Source of the DNA: Clostridiales bacterium
Lineage (GTDB): Bacteria; Bacillota; Clostridia; Clostridiales; Caloramatoraceae
Length of the DNA stretch: 17,590 nt
Direction of reading: 5' to 3'
Assembly: GCA_026416355.1 (NCBI GenBank)
Contig: JAOAFH010000038.1
Span: 1 to 17,590 of the forward strand
Position 1 is the first letter of the stretch. Each line of letters opens with the position of its first letter. Positions 7,549-13,650 of the stretch are shown piece by piece. The position numbers and the translations under genes were made by a program. Below the pieces are notes generated by a model that made no database searches, was not told the origin of the DNA, and saw only the letters and a program-made list of their open reading frames with translations.

Positions 7549-8484
7549 TTATTGGATTGTATTTATTTGGGTTATTTTATAGCTATCACCTATCTCAACT
7601 ATGTATTTGTTGATACTAGATGTGCTATTTGTATTTTCCATTTCGTCCGTCTTAACTTTTACTTGCCAATTTTCCTTTACGTCTATTTCTATAACACCAG
7701 AATATTTTAACTTTGCAGATAATAATTCAAATCCTAAAAGTTTCTTTTCATATTTATAGTCAATCGAATTTAACCATTCTATTTCATTTAAAACCTCAGT
7801 ATAGAGTCCTGAATTATTATATAAACATTGTACTTCTTCAACTTTTTTATTTTGAATTGCATTTTCTTTAAACTTTAAATACTCTCCAATAGTTTCCTTA
7901 CAACGTTCTATAACTTCCTCAGCTAAATCAAGTTTTACCTCTATCTTTTGTCCTGCCAATACTTTGTTATTATAATCTTCACAACCTTGAAGAGTTATCT
8001 TAACCTCATATAATGCAAAAGGTATTTTTTTTATTAAAACTACCCCATCTTTATTTTCCAAATCTTCACCACAAACTTGTACTTTAGCTTGTAAAGGAAC
8101 TTTAATTGTCCAATCATACACATAATCATCAAATTTCCAATTTAGTTTACCATTATTTTTTTGTAAAATAACAACCTTGTCTCCCTTTTTACTAGTATAC
8201 GTCAATGTTGTTTTTTGCTTATCTTCTACCTTATTTTTCAATACGGTATCATTTGGGAAGTTATACTCCATATATTTTTGAAAAACATCAAATGAAAAAT
8301 CCCTATTATCAATCATGTTATAAAGAGCCCTATAATCTCTTTCTTTAAAGGATTTTTCAAATATTGTTTCATTGTCTTTAAGTGACAATAAAACAATTAA
8401 TAAAACAATTATAGGTAGCAACCCTATAGATATTTTTCTGAGCATAAACTTAATCTCTAGGTTATAAAACCGCTTTACCTTCAT
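7549..8484 (-). CDS. Membrane-anchored TcaA/YvbJ-like extracytoplasmic protein
   Basis: A 311-residue protein with a short basic N-terminus, one hydrophobic helix (about 17-35, ISIGLLPIIVLLIVLLSL) and a long extracytoplasmic part. Just after the membrane, FEKSFKERDYRALYNMI resembles the repeated domain of TcaA/YvbJ-type proteins. A beta-rich middle (about 105-190) and a C-terminal region beginning CKETIGEYLKFKENAIQNKK, which looks NTF2-like, follow. The N-terminal zinc ribbon of classical TcaA is absent. TcaA-like proteins are cell-envelope proteins linked to wall-antibiotic response; assignment here is moderate and function unproven. Start: AGGAGG (8490-8495) six bases upstream of ATG. That site can be fully paired with an upstream anti-Shine-Dalgarno sequence (8541-8561). 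Confidence 0.7.
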   Translation of the reverse strand: MKVKRFYNLEIKFMLRKISIGLLPIIVLLIVLLSLKDNETIFEKSFKERDYRALYNMIDNRDFSFDVFQKYMEYNFPNDTVLKNKVEDKQKTTLTYTSKKGDKVVILQKNNGKLNWKFDDYVYDWTIKVPLQAKVQVCGEDLENKDGVVLIKKIPFALYEVKITLQGCEDYNNKVLAGQKIEVKLDLAEEVIERCKETIGEYLKFKENAIQNKKVEEVQCLYNNSGLYTEVLNEIEWLNSIDYKYEKKLLGFELLSAKLKYSGVIEIDVKENWQVKVKTDEMENTNSTSSINKYIVEIGDSYKITQINTIQ

Positions 8485-8488
8485 AAAA

Positions 8489-8561
8489 GCCTCCTAAACA
8501 TACTTCAAAATATTTTATTAAAAATTATAATCAAATATTCATATGTTTATACCTAGGAGGC
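8489..8561 (-). promoter_or_regulatory. Long-range hairpin fully masking the ribosome-binding site of the TcaA-like gene
   Basis: On the minus strand GCCTCC (8561-8556) pairs with GGAGGC (8494-8489), and after a six-base bulge TAAACATA (8549-8542) pairs with TATGTTTA (8502-8495): 14 pairs around a 39-base AT-rich loop. The complete AGGAGG lies in the stem. A TATAAT at 8568-8573 would start transcription right at the 5' arm, but it has no -35. There is no U-run after the structure, so it is not a terminator. Confidence 0.6.
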
Positions 8562-8568
8562 GTCTATA

Positions 8569-9117
8569 TTATAAATTATTAGCTATTTCTTTTGATTTTT
8601 GTATAACTTTCTCTTCAATATTCATAATTTTATCTGTATTAAGCTGACAAATGTAATCTAAAAATTTAGCACCAACCGATAAAAAAACATATCTACTTTG
8701 AAGCAAAATACAATCTAACATCTTTTGATTGTCTCTTCCTGAAGTAAATATCAATACTCCTTTTTTCTCTTTTATCTGTTTATTCAAAACAAACTTTCTT
8801 GCATACATCACTTGAAGTCTATCAACTAAAGTTTTTAAAGGAGTTGTAAAAGAAGCAAAATAAACTGGACTTGCCAAAACAATAATATCTGATTCTTCAA
8901 TTTTTTCATAAACCTCATTTAAGTCATCATATATACACATACCATCTTTTTCACAACTATGACATCCAATACAATGATTGATTTGCATTTTTTGTGTTTC
9001 AATTATATCTATTGAATATACGTTTTTATCTACTTCTTTTAGAAATAAATTTAATAAATTTTGTGTTTTTCCATTTTTATTTATACAACCATTTAATACC
9101 AAAACCTTCAAAACCAT
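8569..9117 (-). CDS. Iron-sulfur flavoprotein / NADPH-dependent FMN reductase family protein
   Basis: MVLKVLVLNGCINKNGKT opens a flavodoxin-like fold of 182 residues with a phosphate-binding loop (about 9-18) and the family stretch SPVYFASFTTPLKTLVDRL. Four cysteines, C49-C52-C55-C61, have the compact CX2CX2CX5C spacing of Methanosarcina-type iron-sulfur flavoproteins, which carry FMN plus a 4Fe-4S cluster and pass electrons from ferredoxin, in some cases to O2 or peroxide. The frame is open to 9186, but those codons encode the leader and terminator. GAGGTG touches the ATG at 9117 and is better spaced for a TTG at 9111, giving MKVLVLNG; either start yields essentially the same protein. A promoter and a terminator upstream indicate transcription attenuation. 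Confidence 0.85.
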   Translation of the reverse strand: MVLKVLVLNGCINKNGKTQNLLNLFLKEVDKNVYSIDIIETQKMQINHCIGCHSCEKDGMCIYDDLNEVYEKIEESDIIVLASPVYFASFTTPLKTLVDRLQVMYARKFVLNKQIKEKKGVLIFTSGRDNQKMLDCILLQSRYVFLSVGAKFLDYICQLNTDKIMNIEEKVIQKSKEIANNL

Positions 9118-9129
9118 CACCTCTATCTC

Positions 9130-9162
9130 AAAAAAGCTAAGGCACCACATTGGTGCCTTAGC
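9130..9162 (-). terminator. Intrinsic terminator in the leader of the iron-sulfur flavoprotein gene (attenuator)
   Basis: A perfect 11-bp stem, GCTAAGGCACC (9162-9152) with GGTGCCTTAGC (9146-9136), five-base loop, then six T residues (9135-9130). It lies downstream of a good promoter and only 12 bases before the flavoprotein start codon, so it can act only as a conditional stop for that gene. Confidence 0.88.
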
Positions 9163-9167
9163 TCTAC

Positions 9168-9200
9168 CTATAGGGGGTAACACCATTTATTAAATGGCAT
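9168..9200 (-). CDS. Possible 10-codon leader peptide MPFNKWCYPL
   Basis: An ATG at 9200 opens a frame reading MPFNKWCYPL that stops at TAG (9168-9170), six bases before the terminator stem. The ribosome-binding site is weak (AAGTG just upstream), so translation is uncertain. The frame overlaps a 12-bp hairpin whose arms are GUGAUGCCAUUU and AAAUGGUGUUAC. Its UGGUGUU could instead pair with GGCACCA of the terminator's 5' side. This is the geometry of ribosome-controlled attenuation, but a ligand-binding RNA is equally possible. Confidence 0.3.
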   Translation of the reverse strand: MPFNKWCYPL

Positions 9201-9231
9201 CACTTACGATAATTGTGTAACTTATGTATCT

Positions 9232-9260
9232 ATTTTATCAATTTAAAAATTTAAAGTCAA
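9232..9260 (-). promoter_or_regulatory. Sigma-A promoter of the flavoprotein leader
   Basis: TTGACT (9255-9260), exactly 17 bases, then TAAAAT (9232-9237) on the minus strand. Predicted start near 9225 gives a leader of about 110 bases before the flavoprotein gene. Confidence 0.8.
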
Positions 9261-9313
9261 TAGCAAATTTGAAGTTATTTTTTTAACAATTTCGTAATTC
9301 TGAATTTTAATTT

Positions 9314-9709
9314 TTATAAATCTAAATCATCCATTACCTTTTCAATGTCAAAATTTATATCTTTATCACTTGCTACTAAAACAAATTCACATTGTTCAAA
9401 GAACTGTCTATCTATTTCATATGTAACAAAATCAACATTTAAATCATATTCTTCTGCTAAATCCTCAACTATGTCTTTAACATTATCAACAGCTATGTCT
9501 ACAAGATATGGTAGAAAATATTCATCGTACCAAACATCTTCTCCTTTATCATCATAATTGTCATTTGCATATGCCTTAGCTGCTTCTATTTCTGCTTCAT
9601 CAAATGAATAGAAAAAATCAAATACAGCTATTTTTTCTTTATAATCCAATTCATCAATTTCACTTAGTCCTTGTTTTTCTAGAAATTCAAATATTCTCTT
9701 CTTATCCAT
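9314..9709 (-). CDS. Acidic protein of unknown function, 131 aa
   Basis: The protein starts MDKKRIFEFLEKQGLSEIDE and is unusually acidic along its whole length (for example AIEAAKAYANDNYDD-like helices, DIVEDLAEEYDLNVD, KVMDDLDL at the end). It has a single cysteine, no membrane segment and no motif I recognise. Start choice: a GTG at 9718 lies inside the Shine-Dalgarno GAGGTG (9716-9721), so the ATG at 9709, six bases downstream, is used. It follows the flavodiiron protein gene by 45 bases on the same strand with no terminator between, so the two are probably co-transcribed. A partner or accessory role for the flavodiiron protein is possible but not shown. No clear terminator follows. Confidence 0.75.
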   Translation of the reverse strand: MDKKRIFEFLEKQGLSEIDELDYKEKIAVFDFFYSFDEAEIEAAKAYANDNYDDKGEDVWYDEYFLPYLVDIAVDNVKDIVEDLAEEYDLNVDFVTYEIDRQFFEQCEFVLVASDKDINFDIEKVMDDLDL

Positions 9710-9754
9710 AATTATCACCTCTTATATGATTTTATCCAAAGTAAACTAAATTAT

Positions 9755-10930
9755 TCATATTCTATCTGCAATTAATTTACCAAGCTCCCTTGCTTTTTTA
9801 ATATCTTCTTCTGATGGCTTAAATTTAACCTTAAGAGGCTCTATGTCTATGCAGAATTTTAATCCCTTTAATCTATCTGTAAGCATAGGAACTGCCTCTC
9901 CACTCCATCCATAGGAACCAAATGCAACTCCAATTTTACCTCTATTGTTGATAGGACAAACTAATGACAATAAATCCCATACTGGCTTAACTGCATCTTG
10001 ATTTATTGTTGGTGAACCAATTATCAAAGCTTTAGCTCTTTCTATATTTTCTACTATTTCACTTATGTCTGATTCTGAAATATCATATATGTATGCCTTT
10101 GCTCCATTTTCTTCAAGACCTTGTTTGATGTTTTCTGCAATTTCCTTTGTGTATCCATATGCTGAAACATATGCAATTACTGCTGATTTTTCTTCTTGAT
10201 AGATACCTGCCTTGCTCCACTCTTCATATTTTTTAATGAAATGTTGTATATCCTTTCTTAAAACTGGACCATGGCTTGTGCAAATCATGTCAAATTCAAT
10301 GTTTCTAATTCTATCTATTGCTGATAAAACATATTTCTTAAATGGTCCCATAATTACATCATAGTAATATTCAAATTCATAGGAGAAATCACCAACTTCA
10401 TCATTGAATATACTTCTTTCATCACAATAATGGCATCCAAATCCATCACATGTAAATAGAATTTTATCATTTTGACTATATGTAAATATTGTATCAGGCC
10501 AATGTAAAAATGGTGCTGATATGAATTTTAAAGTTCTTTGCCCTATATTTAATTCATCCTTTGCTTCTACTCCATTAAAGTCCATGTTTGTTATTTCTTT
10601 AATGTTAATTAAAGCTGGTCTTGATGCATAAACAACTATGTCATTATATGTTTCAAATATTTTTCTTAAAGAACCACTATGGTCTGGCTCTGTGTGTTGA
10701 ACTACAAGATAATCTATTTTTCTATCTCCTATTATGCTTTTAATATTTGCTAAAAACTCCTCTTGATAACCATCCTTTACAGTATCCACAAGGGTTATTT
10801 TTTCATCAACTATAAGGTATGAATTGTATGTAGTTCCTTTTTCTGTTGTCATTATAATATCAAAAACTCTAAGCTCAGGATTCCTAACTCCAACCCAAAA
10901 TACTCCTTTTTTTAGCTCTACTGCACCCAT
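9755..10930 (-). CDS. fprA: Flavodiiron protein (A-type flavoprotein, FprA family)
   Basis: A 391-residue protein: a metallo-beta-lactamase-like diiron domain (about 1-245) followed by a flavodoxin domain (about 250-391). Diiron ligands are visible as H79-x-E81-x-D83-H84, H143, D162 and a His in SHGPVLR near 224. FMN-binding loops are SAYGYTKE, GSPTINQDAVKP and AFGSYGWSGEA. The family reduces O2 to water and/or NO to N2O in the cytoplasm, with electrons from rubredoxin or a similar donor, and protects anaerobes. No fused rubredoxin is present. Start: GTG at 10945 extends the frame, but GGAGGTG at 10937-10943 is six bases from the ATG at 10930, which I use. A minus-strand TATAAT at 10963-10968 is the likely -10. 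Confidence 0.95.
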   Translation of the reverse strand: MGAVELKKGVFWVGVRNPELRVFDIIMTTEKGTTYNSYLIVDEKITLVDTVKDGYQEEFLANIKSIIGDRKIDYLVVQHTEPDHSGSLRKIFETYNDIVVYASRPALINIKEITNMDFNGVEAKDELNIGQRTLKFISAPFLHWPDTIFTYSQNDKILFTCDGFGCHYCDERSIFNDEVGDFSYEFEYYYDVIMGPFKKYVLSAIDRIRNIEFDMICTSHGPVLRKDIQHFIKKYEEWSKAGIYQEEKSAVIAYVSAYGYTKEIAENIKQGLEENGAKAYIYDISESDISEIVENIERAKALIIGSPTINQDAVKPVWDLLSLVCPINNRGKIGVAFGSYGWSGEAVPMLTDRLKGLKFCIDIEPLKVKFKPSEEDIKKARELGKLIADRI

Positions 10931-10962
10931 AGGTTGCACCTCCACATCAATTATTTAGTTAT

Positions 10963-10968
10963 ATTATA
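10963..10968 (-). promoter_or_regulatory. Probable -10 of the flavodiiron protein gene
   Basis: A perfect minus-strand TATAAT lies about 33 bases before the start codon. The matching -35 (TTTAAT at 17 bases) is poor. Confidence 0.45.
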
Positions 10969-11058
10969 CATTATTTTTCTAATTAATTAAATATTAATGG
11001 ATAATATTTTTCTATTGTTTAATTTTAATTACTAGTTATATTATTGCCTTTAATACCA

Positions 11059-11064
11059 TATAAT
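11059..11064 (+). promoter_or_regulatory. Possible -10 of the divergent membrane protein gene
   Basis: A plus-strand TATAAT lies 29 bases before the ATG; no good -35 is seen. A small palindrome, ATTTCA-T-TGAAAT, lies immediately downstream (11063-11075). Confidence 0.35.
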
Positions 11065-11093
11065 TTCATTGAAATATTTAGGGAGGTATTTAA

Positions 11094-12155
11094 ATGTTAC
11101 TTTCATTATTTAGTATATTATGGGGAATCTTAATTTGTTTGATTTTATCCTCTCCAATTGGCTACTATCCACTTTTTATAAGTATGTTTATAGTATCATT
11201 AGCTGTATACATTGTTGCAAAAAAATTCATAAATCCTAGTAAACGTTTAATCGCTCTAAACGTCATTTATTTCTTTGCTGCTTATATTTTATGTAGTTAT
11301 TTTTTATTTAAACCTTCTACAAATAACTACTTTATGTTTTCCAATATTTCAAAAGAAAAAAAAGCCGTTATATTTTATTGTGAAGGAGAAATGGAAAAGT
11401 ATACTCCATATTATTCAGGTTACTTAACTAAAGACATACCCTTTTATTTAAAACCAATACATTCATATCAATTGAAAAAAATTTATTCTAAGATAGAATT
11501 GAACACAAAAAATCAAACACTAAATACAATTGCAAGGGATGTTAAATCCTCTATTTTAAGTTATAAGCCTTATTACTTTTATATTGCATACTCTGCATAC
11601 ACACCAACAATAAATAGCGCCTTATCAAGCGCAATTAACGATGGATGTTCAGAAATTATTATCATTAACTATTCTTCAAATAACGATTTGTTGAATGATT
11701 TAAGTAAAGTAGTTGACTTTAAAAAATTTGAAGAAAACGGCGTCAAAATATCAGTTACTAAAAGTATTCAACTAAAAGGTGAGTTTCAAGAGTATATGGC
11801 AAATAGGGTTATAAACATGCCTTCTAAATTTGATGGAATAGTTATTTTAACCAAAAATGATGATGTTGGAACAGCCGTAAAATCTATTATAAATGAAACC
11901 TATAAAAAAGATGATATGATACTAGTAACTGATAACATTGAAGATGGAGTAAAAAATTTTATTGATAAAGGTGCAAATAATATTCTATATGTATGCTTAG
12001 ATGAATCTTCATCTGGCTTAAACTCTGAATATTTCTATCCAAGAACTTTACTAAAATATACTGACAAGGCTAATATTGTTGGAATAAAGGACTGGGGATA
12101 TGATAGAGCACTTGTTAAGGCAACAATTAAGAGTTTTCTTGAGGTTGAAAAATAA
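11094..12155 (+). CDS. Three-helix membrane protein with a possible chelatase-like extracytoplasmic domain
   Basis: A 353-residue protein. Three hydrophobic helices (about 1-19, 22-42, 51-72) precede a soluble domain of about 280 residues. The basic loop between helices 2 and 3 (KKFINPSKR) suggests by the positive-inside rule that the large domain is outside the membrane. Parts of it (YTPYYSGYLTKDIPFYL, YIAYSAYTPTINSALSSAINDGCSEIIIINYSS) look like the chelatase fold of ferrochelatase/CbiK, in which a beta strand is followed by P-x-I-x-x-A-I-x-x-x-x-x-DG. I do not find the catalytic His of ferrochelatase, so enzyme activity is doubtful. Start: GGGAGGT eight bases upstream. The gene stands alone, ends at a terminator and is divergent from the flavodiiron gene. 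Function unknown. Confidence 0.85.
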   Translation: MLLSLFSILWGILICLILSSPIGYYPLFISMFIVSLAVYIVAKKFINPSKRLIALNVIYFFAAYILCSYFLFKPSTNNYFMFSNISKEKKAVIFYCEGEMEKYTPYYSGYLTKDIPFYLKPIHSYQLKKIYSKIELNTKNQTLNTIARDVKSSILSYKPYYFYIAYSAYTPTINSALSSAINDGCSEIIIINYSSNNDLLNDLSKVVDFKKFEENGVKISVTKSIQLKGEFQEYMANRVINMPSKFDGIVILTKNDDVGTAVKSIINETYKKDDMILVTDNIEDGVKNFIDKGANNILYVCLDESSSGLNSEYFYPRTLLKYTDKANIVGIKDWGYDRALVKATIKSFLEVEK

Positions 12156-12172
12156 AAATTAATATAATTTTA

Positions 12173-12216
12173 GCCCCATGCAAGGTATATTTTAAAATCC
12201 TTTCATGGGGCATTTT
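12173..12216 (+). terminator. Terminator of the three-helix membrane protein gene
   Basis: GCCCCATG (12173-12180) pairs with CATGGGGC (12204-12211), extended after one mismatch by AAGG/CCTT, and is followed by ATTTT. The U-run is short but the stem is strong. It may also help stop minus-strand transcripts. Confidence 0.75.
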
Positions 12217-12300
12217 ACAAAATATTTATCACATTATTGAATAAATAATATTTTCTTATACTAATATAATTCTTTATTCTTAATTGGCTCTTGCATTTAT

Positions 12301-12327
12301 AATAATAGTCCATTGCACTATTATTTT
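12301..12327. terminator. AT-rich hairpin between convergent genes
   Basis: AATAATAGT (12301-12309) and ACTATTATT (12317-12325) form a perfect 9-bp stem with a seven-base loop, just after the end of the convergent transporter gene at 12356. It is a weak terminator candidate. The rest of 12156-12355 shows nothing else. Confidence 0.4.
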
Positions 12328-12355
12328 AACCTTTTATTGTCTTATAAAAATTAAT

Positions 12356-12838
12356 TTACTTTTTATATAATCTTGTTGCCCTTGCAAAGAAAACAGCAAT
12401 AACAGAATCCACTAAATGATGAACTGCTGTTCCAAATGCTACAACATAAAAGATTTGCCTTACATTAAAACCAAATATCGGAATTACTATCAATCCTTCT
12501 AGTAATGCATGAATTGGTAATAAAATTAGTAATACAAGTTCGTATCTAATACCTTTCTTAACCAGTAAGCCTCCAATGTATCCTACTGGTATGTGCATTA
12601 GTGCTCTTAATGTTACTGCTGGATTACCTAATTTTATAAAGAAACCTAATGCAGATGAAGCTCCTACCATTGCCGCAACTTGAGGACTAATTAGTGTAGA
12701 TAAAAGTAGCGGAACATGAGACATTATTGTAGCTGTAAATGGTGGTATTACTACTGTTAAAAAGCCACCAAAGGCTAAAGGTATAAGTATAGATAGTGCC
12801 GCAAAAACCGCTCCAAGTGTTAACTCTCTTGTTTTCAT
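12356..12838 (-). CDS. ECF transporter S component, probably niacin type (NiaX-like)
   Basis: A 160-residue integral membrane protein with about five to six hydrophobic helices. The N-terminus MKTRELTLGAVFAALSILIP is the typical S-component opening, and AAMVGASSALGFF, then RALMHIPVGYIGGLL, fit the substrate-binding subunit of energy-coupling-factor vitamin transporters. The T and A components are not in the window, as usual for S units that share a common module. Niacin is suggested by general similarity to NiaX proteins and by two operator-like sequences (ACACCTGTC/GACAGATGT) over the promoter that resemble the NiaR motif as I remember it. This substrate call is inference; tryptophan or another small molecule is not excluded. 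Start: AAGGAGG upstream of ATG at 12838. Confidence 0.85.
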   Translation of the reverse strand: MKTRELTLGAVFAALSILIPLAFGGFLTVVIPPFTATIMSHVPLLLSTLISPQVAAMVGASSALGFFIKLGNPAVTLRALMHIPVGYIGGLLVKKGIRYELVLLILLPIHALLEGLIVIPIFGFNVRQIFYVVAFGTAVHHLVDSVIAVFFARATRLYKK

Positions 12839-12853
12839 ATCTTAATCCTCCTT

Positions 12854-12904
12854 AACATCTGTCTTAACACTAAACATTATACTGTAAAGACAGGTGTTAG
12901 TCTA
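12854..12904 (-). promoter_or_regulatory. Promoter with operator-like repeats upstream of the ECF S component
   Basis: The minus strand has TAGACT (12899-12904), 17 bases, TATAAT (12876-12881). The spacer consists of AACACCTGTCTTTACAG (12898-12882), and AAGACAGATGTT (12865-12854) follows the transcription start; these arms are inverted repeats matching at 11 of 12 positions. Because the first arm lies upstream of the start, this is a DNA operator rather than an RNA hairpin. NiaR is a candidate repressor. Confidence 0.55.
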
Positions 12905-12910
12905 TATTTA

Positions 12911-13297
12911 TTACATCTTCTTTAAAATTAGCTTATTAACAATTCCTATATCTGCCTCTAGAAACTCAAACTTATTTAAATCTTTTATCTCAACCCATTT
13001 AAAATCTTCAACTTCATTTGCTTTTATTTCTCCTGATTTATATCTGCATTTATATACAAGCATTAAAAGATTAAACTTTTCATATCTATGATAAACAACA
13101 TCAAAAACATCTATAACTTCAATATTTATATTAAGTTCCTCAAATATTTCTCTAACAATGCAATCCTCTGGGGCTTCCCCCTCCTCTAGTTTACCACCTG
13201 GAAATTCCCATAGAAATTCTCCATGTTTTCCTTTCTTCCTTTGAGTAATTAATATGTTATTATCTTTTTCTATTATTGCAGCAGTAACAATTAGCAT
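12911..13297 (-). CDS. MutT-like NUDIX hydrolase
   Basis: A 128-residue protein, the normal size for MutT. The Nudix box is visible at residues 35-57: G35, E41, R49-E50, E53-E54, with the usual late Gly replaced by Asn56 (EELNI). WEFPGGK just before the box and VEDFKWV near 95-105 are typical of the MutT/8-oxo-dGTP and CTP-pyrophosphohydrolase group. Likely cytoplasmic hydrolysis of oxidised or non-canonical nucleoside triphosphates with Mg2+; exact substrate unknown. Start: AAAGGAG about eight bases before ATG at 13297. It is divergent from the selenoprotein gene with only 56 bases between them, so the two promoters must overlap, and it follows the transporter promoter closely without being in its transcript. 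Confidence 0.88.
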   Translation of the reverse strand: MLIVTAAIIEKDNNILITQRKKGKHGEFLWEFPGGKLEEGEAPEDCIVREIFEELNINIEVIDVFDVVYHRYEKFNLLMLVYKCRYKSGEIKANEVEDFKWVEIKDLNKFEFLEADIGIVNKLILKKM

Positions 13298-13316
13298 TTT
13301 CTATTTCTCCTTTATA

Positions 13317-13325
13317 TGGTAAAAT
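13317..13325 (+). promoter_or_regulatory. Extended -10 promoter of the selenoprotein gene
   Basis: TGG-TAAAAT with only a poor -35 (TTTTCT at 17 bases, which lies at the start codon of the divergent NUDIX gene). It predicts a start near 13332 and a leader of about 20 bases. Confidence 0.45.
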
Positions 13326-13353
13326 TTAAATATATGAATATGGAGGTGAAATA

Positions 13354-13650
13354 ATGAAAATTATTATAAATCAAAAAGCAAAGGATTATATAAACTCCAA
13401 AGGTGGAAATTTAATAATTACATTAACTAAAACATCATGTGGTTGAGCAGGCAGTGTAAAAAGTCTCTGGATTGAGGCTATGAAATATGTAGATAATACT
13501 GAAAACTACTATTATTATGAACAAGACGGAATAAAAATATATATAAATAAAAATTTAATTATTGATGATGAAATTTCTATTGAGCTCAAGGCAAAAATAC
13601 CTCTAATAGGACCTATTTTTAATGTAAAAGGTGTAAAGATTCAATTCTAA
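13354..13650 (+). CDS. HesB-like selenoprotein with in-frame UGA (selenocysteine 31)
   Basis: The ATG at 13354 follows GGAGGTG at ideal spacing. The frame reads MKIIINQKAKDYINSKGG, reaches TSC-G, then TGA at 13444-13446, and continues in the same frame for 67 more residues to TAA at 13648, giving 98 aa. The whole resembles the HesB/IscA-type fold: an N-terminal strand and helix, LIITLTKTSCGU at the position of the first conserved Cys of A-type iron-sulfur carriers, a Y-rich strand, and GIKIYINKNLIIDDEISIELK. This matches the known HesB-related (seleno)protein family. The C-terminal CGCG motif of IscA is absent, so C29 and U31 are the only thiol/selenol residues. A SECIS-like hairpin follows the TGA. 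Function is unknown; iron-sulfur or redox handling is inferred. The gene requires selABCD elsewhere in the genome. Confidence 0.9.
13444..13480 (+). promoter_or_regulatory. Bacterial SECIS-like element
   Basis: Directly after the UGA codon, AGUCUC (13462-13467) and GAGGCU (13474-13479) form a 6-bp stem (one G-U) around UGGAUU. The loop starts 21 bases after the UGA and has G in its second position, within the known rules for bacterial SECIS elements. GUGUA (13454-13458) can weakly pair with UAUGU (13486-13490) below. Confidence 0.75.

Noticed and set aside
9118..9186. Extended N-terminus of the iron-sulfur flavoprotein reaching back to 9186
   Set aside because: These codons are the terminator stem and leader; the family starts at MKVLVLNG and a ribosome-binding site lies right before that point.
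9130..9225. T-box leader for the flavoprotein gene
   Set aside because: No GGGTGGNACC antiterminator box or specifier loop is visible, and the gene is not amino-acid related.
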